Of a stretch of DNA of 40,691 nt, positions 15,795-24,583 are shown in pieces. This DNA comes from JBBQXY01 sp051004815 (lineage in GTDB: Bacteria; Chloroflexota; Ktedonobacteria; Ktedonobacterales; Ktedonobacteraceae). The stretch covers positions 1 through 40,691 of the forward strand of contig JBPCJY010000158.1 in the NCBI GenBank assembly GCA_051004815.1. Reading direction: 5' to 3'. A model generated the notes under the pieces. The model ran no database searches and was not told where the DNA came from. It saw only the letters and a list, made by a program, of their open reading frames with translations. Position numbers and translations under genes: made by a program. The first letter of the stretch is position 1, and each line of letters opens with the position of its first letter.

Positions 15795-17090
15795 ATGATG
15801 GCGAAGCAACCACCCGACGAACAGCAACGCGAAGAGGGACGCCCCGATCCAGAGGAGCTCCTCAGACGTTATAGCTTGCAGGATGACGATGGGGACGCGG
15901 CAACATCCGCGTCCCCCGCAGCAACACCTGCCGTGCATCTTGACAGTCACCGGCGCAAGCGGGGCAGGCTGCGTGTCTACCTGGGCGCGGTGGCTGGCTC
16001 TGGCAAAACGTATGCCATGCTCAACGAGGGGCATCGCCGCGAAGGCCGCGGAACCGTCGTCCTGGTGGGCTATTTGGAGACGCACAATCGCCCTCAGACG
16101 CAGGCGCAACTGGGCGATCTCGAAGTCATGCCGCGCAAGCAAATCACCTATCGGGGCGTCACGCTTGAGGAGATGGACACCGCGAGCATCATTGCCCGTC
16201 ACCCCAAAGTGGTGCTGGTCGATGAACTCGCGCACACAAATGCCCCTGGCTCGCAACATCCTAAACGCTATCAGGACGTTGAGGACCTGCTTGCCGCGGG
16301 CATCGATGTCGTCACCACGCTCAATATCCAGCACCTGGAAAGCCTCAATGACCTGGTAGCCAGTATCACTGGTATACGCGTGCGCGAAACGCTGCCCGAC
16401 CGTATCCTCGATCAGGCCGACGAGGTGGAACTCATTGATATCTCGCCCCATGCCCTCCGTCAACGCATGAAGCACGGCAATATCTATCCCCCTGAACGCA
16501 TCGAAGCTGCTCTCAACAATTTCTTCCGCGAAGGCAACCTGACAGCCCTGCGCGAGCTGGCCTTGCGCCGTACTGCGGAAAAGACAGAGTCGCAACTGCA
16601 AGAGTATATGGTCGATCACAGCATCAGTCAACTATGGCCCGCCAGTGAACGCGTCCTGGTCGGCTTCGATCACCGTCCGCATACGCGCCAGGTGCTGCGC
16701 GACGCGTGGCGACTGGCCCACGGTCTGCATGCCGACCTGATCGCCGTCTCTATCCAGCCGGAAGGCTACCTCGCCTTCACCAGCAAGCTCATCGGCTTCA
16801 TCAAATATGGCAAAGAGGCCCAGAAGTATCGCGTAGCCGCACAACGCCGCCTGGAAGAGCATGCTGTGTTCGCTGAAGACCTGGGAGCCGAGGTCATCCG
16901 CACTAGCAGCCATGATATTGCCAAAAAGCTGGTCGAGGTCGCCTGCGAACATCAAGTGACACAGCTTGTGCTGGGCCAGCCCGCACGCAGCCATTGGGAA
17001 GAACTGATCCGTGGCTCAATCATCAATCGCGTCCTGCGCCTCAGTACCCACATCGACATCCACCTCGTACCCCGCACCAGCGAACTGTAG
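15795..17090 (+). CDS. kdpD: KdpD N-terminal sensor module without histidine kinase
   Basis: A 431-aa protein matching only the cytoplasmic N-terminal half of KdpD. After a 58-residue variable start comes the KdpD domain with Walker A GAVAGSGKT (64-72), the VLVGYLETHNR and VLVDELAHTNAPGS segments and TTLNIQHLESLNDLV. A universal-stress-protein (USP) domain follows (VLVGFDHRPHTRQVLRDAWRLA through LVLGQPARSHWEELIRGSI). The protein stops there: no DUF4118 membrane region and no HisKA/HATPase. Such short KdpD forms are known from some cyanobacteria and Deinococcus. It cannot phosphorylate by itself, so it probably senses a ligand (USP domains of some KdpDs bind c-di-AMP) and acts with another kinase. 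It is the last gene of the operon. Confidence 0.92.
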   Translation: MMAKQPPDEQQREEGRPDPEELLRRYSLQDDDGDAATSASPAATPAVHLDSHRRKRGRLRVYLGAVAGSGKTYAMLNEGHRREGRGTVVLVGYLETHNRPQTQAQLGDLEVMPRKQITYRGVTLEEMDTASIIARHPKVVLVDELAHTNAPGSQHPKRYQDVEDLLAAGIDVVTTLNIQHLESLNDLVASITGIRVRETLPDRILDQADEVELIDISPHALRQRMKHGNIYPPERIEAALNNFFREGNLTALRELALRRTAEKTESQLQEYMVDHSISQLWPASERVLVGFDHRPHTRQVLRDAWRLAHGLHADLIAVSIQPEGYLAFTSKLIGFIKYGKEAQKYRVAAQRRLEEHAVFAEDLGAEVIRTSSHDIAKKLVEVACEHQVTQLVLGQPARSHWEELIRGSIINRVLRLSTHIDIHLVPRTSEL

Positions 17091-17244
17091 TGGCCGATTG
17101 ATCGTGCCTATTACTACAGCTGTAAATATATTGGGATGCAAGAAAGAGCAGATAGCACTTAAATTGGCTCTACCCTTTCATTCCACTCTCTTTTATAATG
17201 GAAAGGGAAAGTGGTCGGCATAAACAAGAGAAAGGTAGAACAAC

Positions 17245-18654
17245 ATGCGTTTCCATCAGGATCGTGAGCAGTTAGAACGTATTCTTGACGCTGCTCACTC
17301 TGCGGCCTTCCAGTTTCTGCACGGTATTTCTGAACGCCCTGCTGGTCATACACCTGAATCGCTTCCACCTGATACATTACCAGAGGAGGGATTGGGCGCA
17401 CAAGAAGCTCTCTCCTTGTTTCGTCGCAAATATGAAGCCCAGCTTTCAGGCTCAGCTGGCCCGCGCTACTTAGGGTTTGTAACCGGCGGAAGTACCCCGG
17501 CTGCCTTAGCAGGAGATTGGCTGGTCTCGTCCTACGATCAGAATGTCAGTAATGACGGCGATTCCATCGCTACCACGGTGGAACGCGAAACGCTTGGGTT
17601 GTTGCGAACACTCTTTGCTCTTTCTGACGACTTTGAAGGTGCCTTTGTTTCTGGTGCTACCCAGGCCAATCTGGTTGCCCTGGCCACCGCACGCCAATGG
17701 GCTTTACAACAACTCGACCATGATCCTTCAGAAGAGGGCTTATGGAATATGCCGCGCATCCCGGTATTTGGCGGCTCACCCCATGCCAGCATTCTGAAAG
17801 CACTCTCGATTCTGGGAATGGGTAGGCAGGCCATGGAATATGTATCCTGTCTGCCAGAAAGACAGGCCGTTGATCCGGCTGCCCTGGCTCAGCATCTCGC
17901 TGCCCTTGGCGGAAAACCTGCCATCGTGATTGGCAGTGCTGGAGATGTAAATACGGGTGACTTTGATGATCTGGAGGCTCTGGCTGCACTGTGCCGGACT
18001 TATGGCGCATGGCTGCATGTGGATGGTGCCTTTGGACTCTTTGCCGCCTGTGATCCCTCCCGCTCTCATCTGCTGCGTGGCCTGAACGCAGCTGATTCGA
18101 TCACCACCGATGGACACAAGTGGCTGAATGTCCCCTATGACTCGGGTATCGTCTTTACCCGCCATATAGCGTTGCAGGAACAGGTCTTCAAGGCGGTCGC
18201 GGCCTATCTCGGTGTAGGTCCAGACCTGTTGCACCGCACACCAGAGAACTCTCGACGCTTCCGTGCGCTCCCCGCGTGGATGACATTGATGGCCTATGGT
18301 CGCTCTGGCTATCAAGCACTGGTCACACAATCTTGTCTTTTCGCACAGCAGTTGGGACAAAGCATCGAGCAGTCCGCGTACTTTGATCTCTTAGCTCCGA
18401 TTTCCCTCAATATTGTTTGCTTTGCTTTACGTGGAACAGATGCAGATCAACGTGATCGCTTCTTAGAAATGCTCAAACGCGATGGTCAGGTGTTGCTCAC
18501 GCCCACCTCCTTTGCTGGAAAACCGGCGATACGCGCAGCATTTGTCAACTGGTCAACAACCGAACAGGACGTACAGCGAATTATTGAGGCGTTAGAGCGT
18601 GCTGTCTTACAGATTACGTCCCACATCAAAAATAGCTTTCCGACGAAGGAATAA
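17245..18654 (+). CDS. PLP-dependent decarboxylase (group II, fold type I)
   Basis: A 469-aa PLP enzyme of the glutamate/aromatic-amino-acid decarboxylase family. Signs: PRYLGFVTGGSTPAALAGD, GAFVSGATQANLVAL (phosphate-binding region), GSAGDVNTGDFDDL, WLHVDGAFGLFA (Asp that contacts the pyridine nitrogen, with downstream Ala/Phe), and TTDGHKWLNVPYD with Lys292 as the Schiff-base lysine. The substrate amino acid cannot be decided; family members include cysteine-sulfinate, tyrosine and tryptophan decarboxylases. AAAGG lies about 9 nt before the ATG. Just upstream, CCCTTTC (17173-17179) and GAAAGGG (17201-17207) bracket a TATAAT (17194-17199), a possible operator over the -10, though a matching -35 is poor. 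Confidence 0.88.
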   Translation: MRFHQDREQLERILDAAHSAAFQFLHGISERPAGHTPESLPPDTLPEEGLGAQEALSLFRRKYEAQLSGSAGPRYLGFVTGGSTPAALAGDWLVSSYDQNVSNDGDSIATTVERETLGLLRTLFALSDDFEGAFVSGATQANLVALATARQWALQQLDHDPSEEGLWNMPRIPVFGGSPHASILKALSILGMGRQAMEYVSCLPERQAVDPAALAQHLAALGGKPAIVIGSAGDVNTGDFDDLEALAALCRTYGAWLHVDGAFGLFAACDPSRSHLLRGLNAADSITTDGHKWLNVPYDSGIVFTRHIALQEQVFKAVAAYLGVGPDLLHRTPENSRRFRALPAWMTLMAYGRSGYQALVTQSCLFAQQLGQSIEQSAYFDLLAPISLNIVCFALRGTDADQRDRFLEMLKRDGQVLLTPTSFAGKPAIRAAFVNWSTTEQDVQRIIEALERAVLQITSHIKNSFPTKE

Positions 18655-18730
18655 ATCTCACGCCCAGCTTTGTATACCCTCTGTAGTTGGAAAAGTCCTA
18701 TATTTCACTTGAAAAATGGAGAAACACACT

Positions 18731-19147
18731 ATGCTTGATCTTTCACAAACACAACATGCCCACATTGACCAACGGCTCCGCTCCGATGTGATCGTCTGGC
18801 TCAACACGGTTCGTGCCGATGGACGTCCACATAGCGTCGCCGTCTGGTTCCTCTGGGACGGTGAGCAATTCTTGATTTTCAGCCGCCCCAAAAACCAGAA
18901 AGTACGCAACGTGCGGCAAAATCCCCATGTCGTGCTGGCCCTGGATAACACGGACAATGGCAGTGACGTAATCGTCGTTGAAGGTACGGCGGAACTCATT
19001 ACCGATCCCAATGTAAACACCACTGTCGCCGCCTACTCCCAAAAATACGCCTCCGAATTGAAAAGCATGAGCATGACAGCGGAAGCCATGTCCAAAGACT
19101 ATTCACAGGGTATCCGCATAACACCAACAAAATTCGTCAGAGTATAG
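18731..19147 (+). CDS. PPOX-class, probable F420-dependent (split-barrel) protein
   Basis: A 138-aa pyridoxamine-5'-phosphate-oxidase-like split-barrel flavin or F420 protein. The opening VIVWLNTVRADGRPHSVAVW, then FLIFSRPKNQKVRNVRQNP, HVVLALDN and VIVVEGTAEL follow the typical order of the barrel strands; the pattern is closest to the Rv3369-type group. ATG 18731 is preferred to an ATG at 18716 because GGAG then lies 9 nt upstream. These proteins reduce small molecules with F420H2 or FMN, in the cytoplasm; the substrate is unknown. It converges with priA, with a 10-bp gap. Confidence 0.88.
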   Translation: MLDLSQTQHAHIDQRLRSDVIVWLNTVRADGRPHSVAVWFLWDGEQFLIFSRPKNQKVRNVRQNPHVVLALDNTDNGSDVIVVEGTAELITDPNVNTTVAAYSQKYASELKSMSMTAEAMSKDYSQGIRITPTKFVRV

Positions 19148-19157
19148 TTTTCTTTAC

Positions 19158-21845
19158 CTATAGCGTGCTCACTGGATCAATATCGACGGCCCAGCCGGGA
19201 GTATTGAGTACGCGTAGGAGCGGATGTAGATCGGGGCCACGCACAATCATCTGCCAGCGATACTGGTTGCGCACCCGCTCCATTAACGCCGGAGCGGGTC
19301 CCACCACGTCCGTATCGGCTAACCCCAATCGCTCAATCCACGCGTCCACCTGTTCGCGTAATAAGAATGCCTCGTTCTGTGAGCGGCGGCGATTCTCATG
19401 GCTATAGGTGAATTTGACGAATTGGCGGAAGGGCGGATAGCCATAGCGACGCCGCGCCTCAATCTCGGCTGCGTAGAATTCGTGGTAATCGTGACGCGAA
19501 GCCGTATCGATACAAAAGTGCTGCGGATTAAACGTCTGGATAATCACTTGCCCTGCTTCCGCACCACGTCCCGCCCGCCCTGCCACCTGAGTCAATAGCG
19601 TAAAGGATCGCTCCGCGGCGGCAAAATCGGGCAAGTTGAGGGCGATATCGGCTGAGATGACGCCGACCAGTGTGACACCGGGGAGATCAAGTCCCTTGGC
19701 AATCATCTGCGTCCCGACCATGATGTCAGCCTCACGATTGGCAAAACGATCAAGCAATGCCCGGTGGGCGCGATGATCGCTGGCGGTATCGCGATCCCAG
19801 CGCAGCAGCCGCGCCGTAGGAAAACCGCGCTGGATAGTATCCATCACCTTCTCGGTACCCAGCCCAAAGTAGCGTATACCCGCGCTCCCACATTGTGGAC
19901 AGGCATGTAAGACCTTATGCTGGCTGTTGCAGTAGTGGCAGAGCAGGATACGCTCGGTTGAGTGATAGGTCAGCGGTATATCGCACCGCTCACACATAGC
20001 GACATAGCCACAATCCCGACAAAGCACACAACTGGCCGCGCCACGCCTGTTGAGAAAGAGAATAGCCTGCTGCCCCATGCTCAATACCTGTTCAAGTTCG
20101 TGTTGTAACCGGCGACTGATGATGCTGGTGTTACCGGCATGGAGTTCGTTGCGCAGGTCAATAATCTCTACAGGTGGCAAAGATGCCCCAATGCGCCCCG
20201 GCAGCTCTACCAGCGCGTACTCCTCTTGTTCCGCACGGTAGAATGTCTCAACGGAAGGGGTCGCACTGCCCAGCACAACCGGAATTTGCAGGATATGTCC
20301 CAGCGTAATAGCAGCCTCGCGTGCATGGTAGGTTGGGCGTTGCTCACCCTGTTTATAGGCTGGCTCGTGCTCCTCGTCCAGGATGATGATGCCCAGTTCA
20401 GGCACGGGCGAGAACAAAGCCGAGCGCGACCCGATTACCACATCCACCTCACCAGCGCGAATACGCCGCCACTCATCGTAACGCTCCCCCACGTACAGGT
20501 CGCCATGAATAATAGCGACCCGCCCCGGAAAACGACTGGCGAAACGCTCGATAGCCTGCGTCGTCAACACAATCTCCGGCACCAACACAATGCCGCGTTT
20601 ACCCGCCGCGATAATGGCCTCCAACGCCTGTAGATACACCTCCGTCTTACCACTACCGGTGACGCCGTGCAACAAGATGGGCCTGTTCGCGTAAATACCC
20701 CTGGACATGGCACCCCGCATGGGCCGCAATCCCAAAATATGTTCCAAGGCATTTTTTTGATCAGGCGTCAGTGGTAACGCTTTGCTCGCCGCAAAAGTGC
20801 GTCCACGCAAGGGATCGCGCTGCACCTCCACATCCTCAATCGCCACAATATGTTCTTTCACCAACGTCTGCAATTGCGCGGCACTCAGCTTGCTAGCTTT
20901 ACACAGTTTGCCAGGTACCCAATACGCATTGTCGCCAGAGCCGTTGTTGCCATACTGTAACAACCCAACCGCCGCCAGTTGCCTCTGCGCCAGGAGGGCG
21001 ACATGATCTTGCGCCGTCAACGTAAGCGTCGCGACAGGAACGGGTAGAGCCCACGGGTCTGGCAGACTCTTCTTAGGCCGTTTACGCACATTGTCAGCCA
21101 ACATTGGCACAGCCACGGGCGTGAAGCTTTGCTGCGCTAGAGCCTCAGTTTTCCTCTGCCACCCTGCCAGTGCCTCGCCTTCGGCCACCAATCGCACAAT
21201 CCGTCGCCGCCGTTTTTTCGCGTGCGGTGCCGTTAACTGAGCTTCGCGCTCGATCAGACCGCTCGCGAGTGCCTCTTTCAGCACTTCCCTGGCCCGTTTC
21301 ACCCCCAACATCTTCTTAAGCTGCTCAATATCCAATTCCCCATCCGCCAGCAACAGACCAATCAAGGCCTGTAACCGCAGCGAGGTTGGCTGTGAGCCGT
21401 CGCCGACCTCAACCTCGGTACTCTTCGCCAGGTGCAGCACAACCTGCGAACGCTGTGTCAAGCCCGGTGGCAGCATCATAAAAGCTGTTTGGGCCAGCGG
21501 TGCCACATAATATTCCGCTATCCATTCCGCCAGGGCGCGTTGATGCGGCAACAACACTGGCTCCACGTCCAGCATAGCAGAGATTGGTCGCAGCTTATAT
21601 TCGCCCTCGTCCTCTGCATCGTGTACCTCATCCTCCGACCCGTTCGCGATCCGCCAGATGATACCCTGTGCCAGCCGATCACCATAGGGAATCGCCACCA
21701 ATTGACCGGGGCGCACACTATCCTGGAGCTCGGCTGGCACGCTATAAGTGAGCAATGGCTGCTCGTTATGCCAACTGGCGGCAGAAGTCAGCACGTAGGC
21801 CACCATATGAGCTACCACGTTATCTTCTCTCAAATTCATGCTCAA
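19158..21845 (-). CDS. priA: Primosomal protein N' (PriA) replication-restart helicase
   Basis: An 895-aa superfamily-2 helicase that reloads the replisome on stalled or D-loop forks. The N-terminal 3'-DNA-binding domain is recognisable (VRPGQLVAIPYGDRLAQGII). The helicase core has Walker A GVTGSGKTEVY (about residues 392-402) and DEEH (about 487-490); between the core halves lies the zinc-binding region CVLCRDCGYVAMCERC with later CHYC and CPQCG pairs. GTQMIAKGLDLPGVTLVGV and VAGRAGRGAEAGQVIIQT complete the C-terminal helicase motifs. The frame overlaps the 3' end of mutL by 26 bp; an alternative ATG at 21806 would start just after the mutL stop. Coupled expression with mutL is likely. Confidence 0.95.
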   Translation of the reverse strand: MSMNLREDNVVAHMVAYVLTSAASWHNEQPLLTYSVPAELQDSVRPGQLVAIPYGDRLAQGIIWRIANGSEDEVHDAEDEGEYKLRPISAMLDVEPVLLPHQRALAEWIAEYYVAPLAQTAFMMLPPGLTQRSQVVLHLAKSTEVEVGDGSQPTSLRLQALIGLLLADGELDIEQLKKMLGVKRAREVLKEALASGLIEREAQLTAPHAKKRRRRIVRLVAEGEALAGWQRKTEALAQQSFTPVAVPMLADNVRKRPKKSLPDPWALPVPVATLTLTAQDHVALLAQRQLAAVGLLQYGNNGSGDNAYWVPGKLCKASKLSAAQLQTLVKEHIVAIEDVEVQRDPLRGRTFAASKALPLTPDQKNALEHILGLRPMRGAMSRGIYANRPILLHGVTGSGKTEVYLQALEAIIAAGKRGIVLVPEIVLTTQAIERFASRFPGRVAIIHGDLYVGERYDEWRRIRAGEVDVVIGSRSALFSPVPELGIIILDEEHEPAYKQGEQRPTYHAREAAITLGHILQIPVVLGSATPSVETFYRAEQEEYALVELPGRIGASLPPVEIIDLRNELHAGNTSIISRRLQHELEQVLSMGQQAILFLNRRGAASCVLCRDCGYVAMCERCDIPLTYHSTERILLCHYCNSQHKVLHACPQCGSAGIRYFGLGTEKVMDTIQRGFPTARLLRWDRDTASDHRAHRALLDRFANREADIMVGTQMIAKGLDLPGVTLVGVISADIALNLPDFAAAERSFTLLTQVAGRAGRGAEAGQVIIQTFNPQHFCIDTASRHDYHEFYAAEIEARRRYGYPPFRQFVKFTYSHENRRRSQNEAFLLREQVDAWIERLGLADTDVVGPAPALMERVRNQYRWQMIVRGPDLHPLLRVLNTPGWAVDIDPVSTL

Positions 21846-23832
21846 GCGTGGGTAGGCTCATATGTACCATCGTGGGACGGCCATGACAACAGCTATAGGG
21901 CGCATTCGTATGCTCCAATTGTTCGATCATCTCGCGCATCTCGCTGACCGTCAGAAAATAATTGGCCTTGATGGCCGCTTTACAGGCCACGTTCGCCAGC
22001 GCGTGTTCCTCCCACGTCTCTGTATGCCCCTCGCCAGCATGTTCGGGCGCGGTCAAATCCCCCAGCAGTTCATGCATAGAGCGAGCATTCATTTGCTTGA
22101 CCAGCACATTCGGTACCGCCCGTACCGCTAGGATATTCACATCCCCAATTTCTAACGTAAAGCCAATGCGCTCCAGGCTCGCTAGCTGTTCCTCTATCGC
22201 TTCCACCTCTGTCGGAGCAAGCTCCAACTGCAACGGCGTCAACAATATCTGTGAGATAGGTGTACTGGCCTGCAACGCCGCCACCATACGCTCCAAAAGA
22301 ATACGTTCGTGCGCGGCATGTTGATCAATCAAATACATGCCATCCGCCCCCTCAGTCACAATATAGCTCTGCGCCAACTGTCCAATCACCCGCAACGTTG
22401 GCAACCGACGCCCTCCCATACCCACCAGCCCCCCGTCCAAGGTACCCGCTCCGCCCACGGTACCCGTCCCGTCCAGGGTACCCGCGAGGGGCACCCCTAC
22501 CATGGACGGCGGCACCCGCGTCAGCGGGTGCGTCACGTCACCTGTAGGCTGTTGCACGAGGGTGGATACATCTTCGTCCATAGTAGGGGTGCCCCTCGCG
22601 GGTACCCTGGGGTTGGGGGTAGGGGTTGGCTGCCTCACATGGCTTTGCCATAAACGCGAGAGTAGCGGTGGTTTGCTCCCCGTCTCCTCCTCGGTGACGG
22701 TGAGCCAGGGATTGTCGCGTGAAAAGTCGGGCGTATCGCTCTCAGATGTGGCAATTTGCTCTTCACTCATATCTTGCTTGCCCTTCCCTGCCCGGTTGCC
22801 ATCGCCCCAGGTAGGCATTGCCGCCTCCACCAGAAGCCCCTTGCGCACAGCCCGTTGCACGGCGGCATAGACACGCCGCTCTTTCAGGAAGCGAATCTCC
22901 GTCTTGGCCGGATGAACGTTCACATCCAGCAGCGTGGGATCAAGCGCGATATTGATGACCGCGATAGGATGCCTTCCGGTCAACAGCAACGAATGATACG
23001 CCTCCTCGACAGCCGAGGTCAGCATGCGACTGAGTACCCAACGCCGATTAACAAAGAAGGAGATGTGTTGCCGCGTACTCTTATAACAGGCCGGTTGGCT
23101 GGTATAGCCGCTAACAATGGGGCGTTCTAGATCATCATCGCGCTCATCGCCATCCAGACTGCTGATTGGCACCATCTGCTCAGCAATCTGCAAGCCATAG
23201 ACCTCCACCAGCGTGCTGACCAGTTGCCCATCGCCAGGGGTAGCAAAGATTTGCCGCCCATCGCTAAACACGTTAAAGCGAATTTCGGGATAGGCCAGTG
23301 CGTACTGCTCCAGCAGATGGTGACAGTGGCTCACCTCCGTGTTGCGACCCTTCAAAAACTTGAGGCGGGCCGGTACCGCGCTAAACAGGTTACGCACAGT
23401 CAGCGTCGTTCCCTCCGGCGAAGCGGCTGCACTCACCGCGGAAATAAGCCCATCAGCGGCACTGACCTGTGCGCCCTGTCCTGCACCACGATAGCGACTG
23501 AGCAGCGTGACCTCCGCCACCGCCGCGATACTCGCCAATGCCTCGCCCCGAAAGCCCAGCGAACGAATATGCTCCAGATCGTCAATCTGCGCCACCTTGC
23601 TGGTCGCATGGCGAGCCAGTGCCAATGGCAACTCCTCGGCAGGGATACCGGAGCCATTATCGACGACACGAATCAGTTGCAGCCCCCCGTTCGTCAAATC
23701 AACGCGAATCTGCGTCGCCCCGGCATCAATACTATTCTCAATCAGTTCTTTCACCACAGACGCGGGTCGTTCCACGACCTCGCCCGCGGCAATCTTCGCC
23801 GCCACATCCGGCGCAAGCTGGCGAATTGACAT
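21820..23832 (-). CDS. mutL: DNA mismatch repair protein MutL (with endonuclease motif)
   Basis: A 670-aa MutL. ATG 23832 has GGGAG 8 nt upstream and fits the family start (MSIRQLAPDVAAKIAAGEVV). GHKL ATPase motifs are intact: KELIENSIDAG with Glu29, VVDNGSGIP and SLGFRGEAL. The C-terminal domain carries the metal-binding endonuclease motif DQHAAHERILLE (from residue 503), ACKAAIKA, and CCHGRP in place of the common CPHGRP, so it is probably a nicking MutL that needs no MutH. The linker (about residues 300-475) is Pro/Gly/Thr-rich; residues 408-453 are encoded by two inverted copies of a dispersed repeat. A GAAC-N4-GTTC box lies at the promoter. priA overlaps its 3' end. Confidence 0.96.
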   Translation of the reverse strand: MSIRQLAPDVAAKIAAGEVVERPASVVKELIENSIDAGATQIRVDLTNGGLQLIRVVDNGSGIPAEELPLALARHATSKVAQIDDLEHIRSLGFRGEALASIAAVAEVTLLSRYRGAGQGAQVSAADGLISAVSAAASPEGTTLTVRNLFSAVPARLKFLKGRNTEVSHCHHLLEQYALAYPEIRFNVFSDGRQIFATPGDGQLVSTLVEVYGLQIAEQMVPISSLDGDERDDDLERPIVSGYTSQPACYKSTRQHISFFVNRRWVLSRMLTSAVEEAYHSLLLTGRHPIAVINIALDPTLLDVNVHPAKTEIRFLKERRVYAAVQRAVRKGLLVEAAMPTWGDGNRAGKGKQDMSEEQIATSESDTPDFSRDNPWLTVTEEETGSKPPLLSRLWQSHVRQPTPTPNPRVPARGTPTMDEDVSTLVQQPTGDVTHPLTRVPPSMVGVPLAGTLDGTGTVGGAGTLDGGLVGMGGRRLPTLRVIGQLAQSYIVTEGADGMYLIDQHAAHERILLERMVAALQASTPISQILLTPLQLELAPTEVEAIEEQLASLERIGFTLEIGDVNILAVRAVPNVLVKQMNARSMHELLGDLTAPEHAGEGHTETWEEHALANVACKAAIKANYFLTVSEMREMIEQLEHTNAPYSCCHGRPTMVHMSLPTLEHEFERR
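22474..22609. repeat. 34-bp inverted repeat pair inside mutL
   Basis: The arms 22474-22507 and 22576-22609 are inverted copies of each other with one mismatch. A second hairpin (GCACCCGC/GCGGGTGC, 22512-22531) is nested between them. Just upstream are more GGTACCCG units (about 22440-22470) with an 18-21 bp period. The core (GTAGGGGTGCCCCTCGCGGG) resembles the dispersed GTAGGGGC repeats at 30-61 and 28349-28374. The reading frame stays open through it. Confidence 0.85.
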
Positions 23833-23873
23833 ACCCAGTTCTCCCAACACAAAAAAGACATCCTACAACCTAA

Positions 23874-23885
23874 GAACGAGTGTTC
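23874..23885. promoter_or_regulatory. LexA/SOS-type box at the mutL promoter
   Basis: GAACGAGTGTTC fits the GAAC-N4-GTTC core recognised by LexA of Firmicutes and Actinobacteria. It lies directly downstream of the mutL -10 element, over the predicted transcription start, a good place for a repressor. Whether the LexA of this organism uses this motif is not known from the window. Confidence 0.5.
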
Positions 23886-23892
23886 ATACCAC

Positions 23893-23919
23893 ATTATAAC
23901 ATCTTGGAGAGCTTGCCAA
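23893..23919 (-). promoter_or_regulatory. mutL promoter
   Basis: On the minus strand TATAAT (23898-23893, perfect -10) is preceded by TTGGCA (23919-23914) with a 15-nt spacer, or TTTGGC with 16. Transcription would start near 23886, about 54 nt before the mutL ATG. Confidence 0.55.
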
Positions 23920-24027
23920 AATATAAGGTAATTACCTGATGCTTTATCGACAAAATTTGCTATAGTATGACATATCAGGAATTTCATCGTAGCAAGTTAC
24001 GTCATTTACCATCAGGGGGAAGACCAC

Positions 24028-24495
24028 ATGCCATATTCTGCACCTTATCAACAGGTAAGGGCCACCACCGAAATCATCGCTATCGCCGACGCCTGCCTGG
24101 GCGGACTGCGCGGACGCTCAGCACTGCTAATCGGGCCAGCAGAGCAACGCCACCCCTACAGCGTATTACTACAACAGGCAGGCATGAAATACATCTACCA
24201 GGAAGATACACCAGCGCATGTCTTTTCCACCCTTCCACACATACAACTCCTGATCAGCATCCCCGCTCCAGCCCCTGCTCCCGCTCTAAGCCCAACGCAT
24301 ACCGTACCACTCCTCACCGCAGCCTCCATCGCCAAAGGCTGCATCGGGCGACGCACTCCACTCCTGATCTTTGACCTGGCTGAGACACCATCCTCCTCCG
24401 TCGAAGAACTGGCCGGACTTTTACCCGCCGTCTGCCTCTACACGCCCGCGGACTTGCGACACATTCTGGCTAAAGTCGGCATTACCTCATCCTGA
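24028..24495 (+). CDS. Stand-alone glutamyl-tRNA reductase-like NAD-binding domain
   Basis: A 155-aa protein with a GGGGGAAG ribosome site. Two parts recall the middle domain of glutamyl-tRNA reductase (HemA): LRGRSALLIGPAEQRHPYSVLLQQAGMKYIYQ, in the place of the Rossmann GxGxxG segment, and LLIFDLAETPSSSVEELAGLLPAVCLYTPADLRHIL, which parallels the family phrase 'iDlAvPRdidp-v--l--v-ly-iDdL'. The N-terminal catalytic domain with its active-site cysteine and the C-terminal dimerisation helix are absent, and the glycine loop is degenerate (IGPAEQR). It is therefore not an active reductase; it may bind a nucleotide or tetrapyrrole, or regulate. It precedes ispH on the same strand, 88 nt apart. 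The similarity is by eye. Confidence 0.6.
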   Translation: MPYSAPYQQVRATTEIIAIADACLGGLRGRSALLIGPAEQRHPYSVLLQQAGMKYIYQEDTPAHVFSTLPHIQLLISIPAPAPAPALSPTHTVPLLTAASIAKGCIGRRTPLLIFDLAETPSSSVEELAGLLPAVCLYTPADLRHILAKVGITSS

Positions 24496-24583
24496 CGGCA
24501 TCTTGCATATTATGGTAAACTATGATGGGTAGGATGTTCGCATCCTTCTGTTTTTACCTGTATGTCTATATATTGAGGAACCC

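Noticed and set aside
15747..16631. 294-codon minus-strand frame across kdpD
   Set aside because: Antisense shadow of a well-supported coding region in GC-rich DNA.
23224..23829. 201-codon plus-strand frame across mutL
   Set aside because: Antisense to the conserved MutL ATPase domain, with no recognisable protein features.
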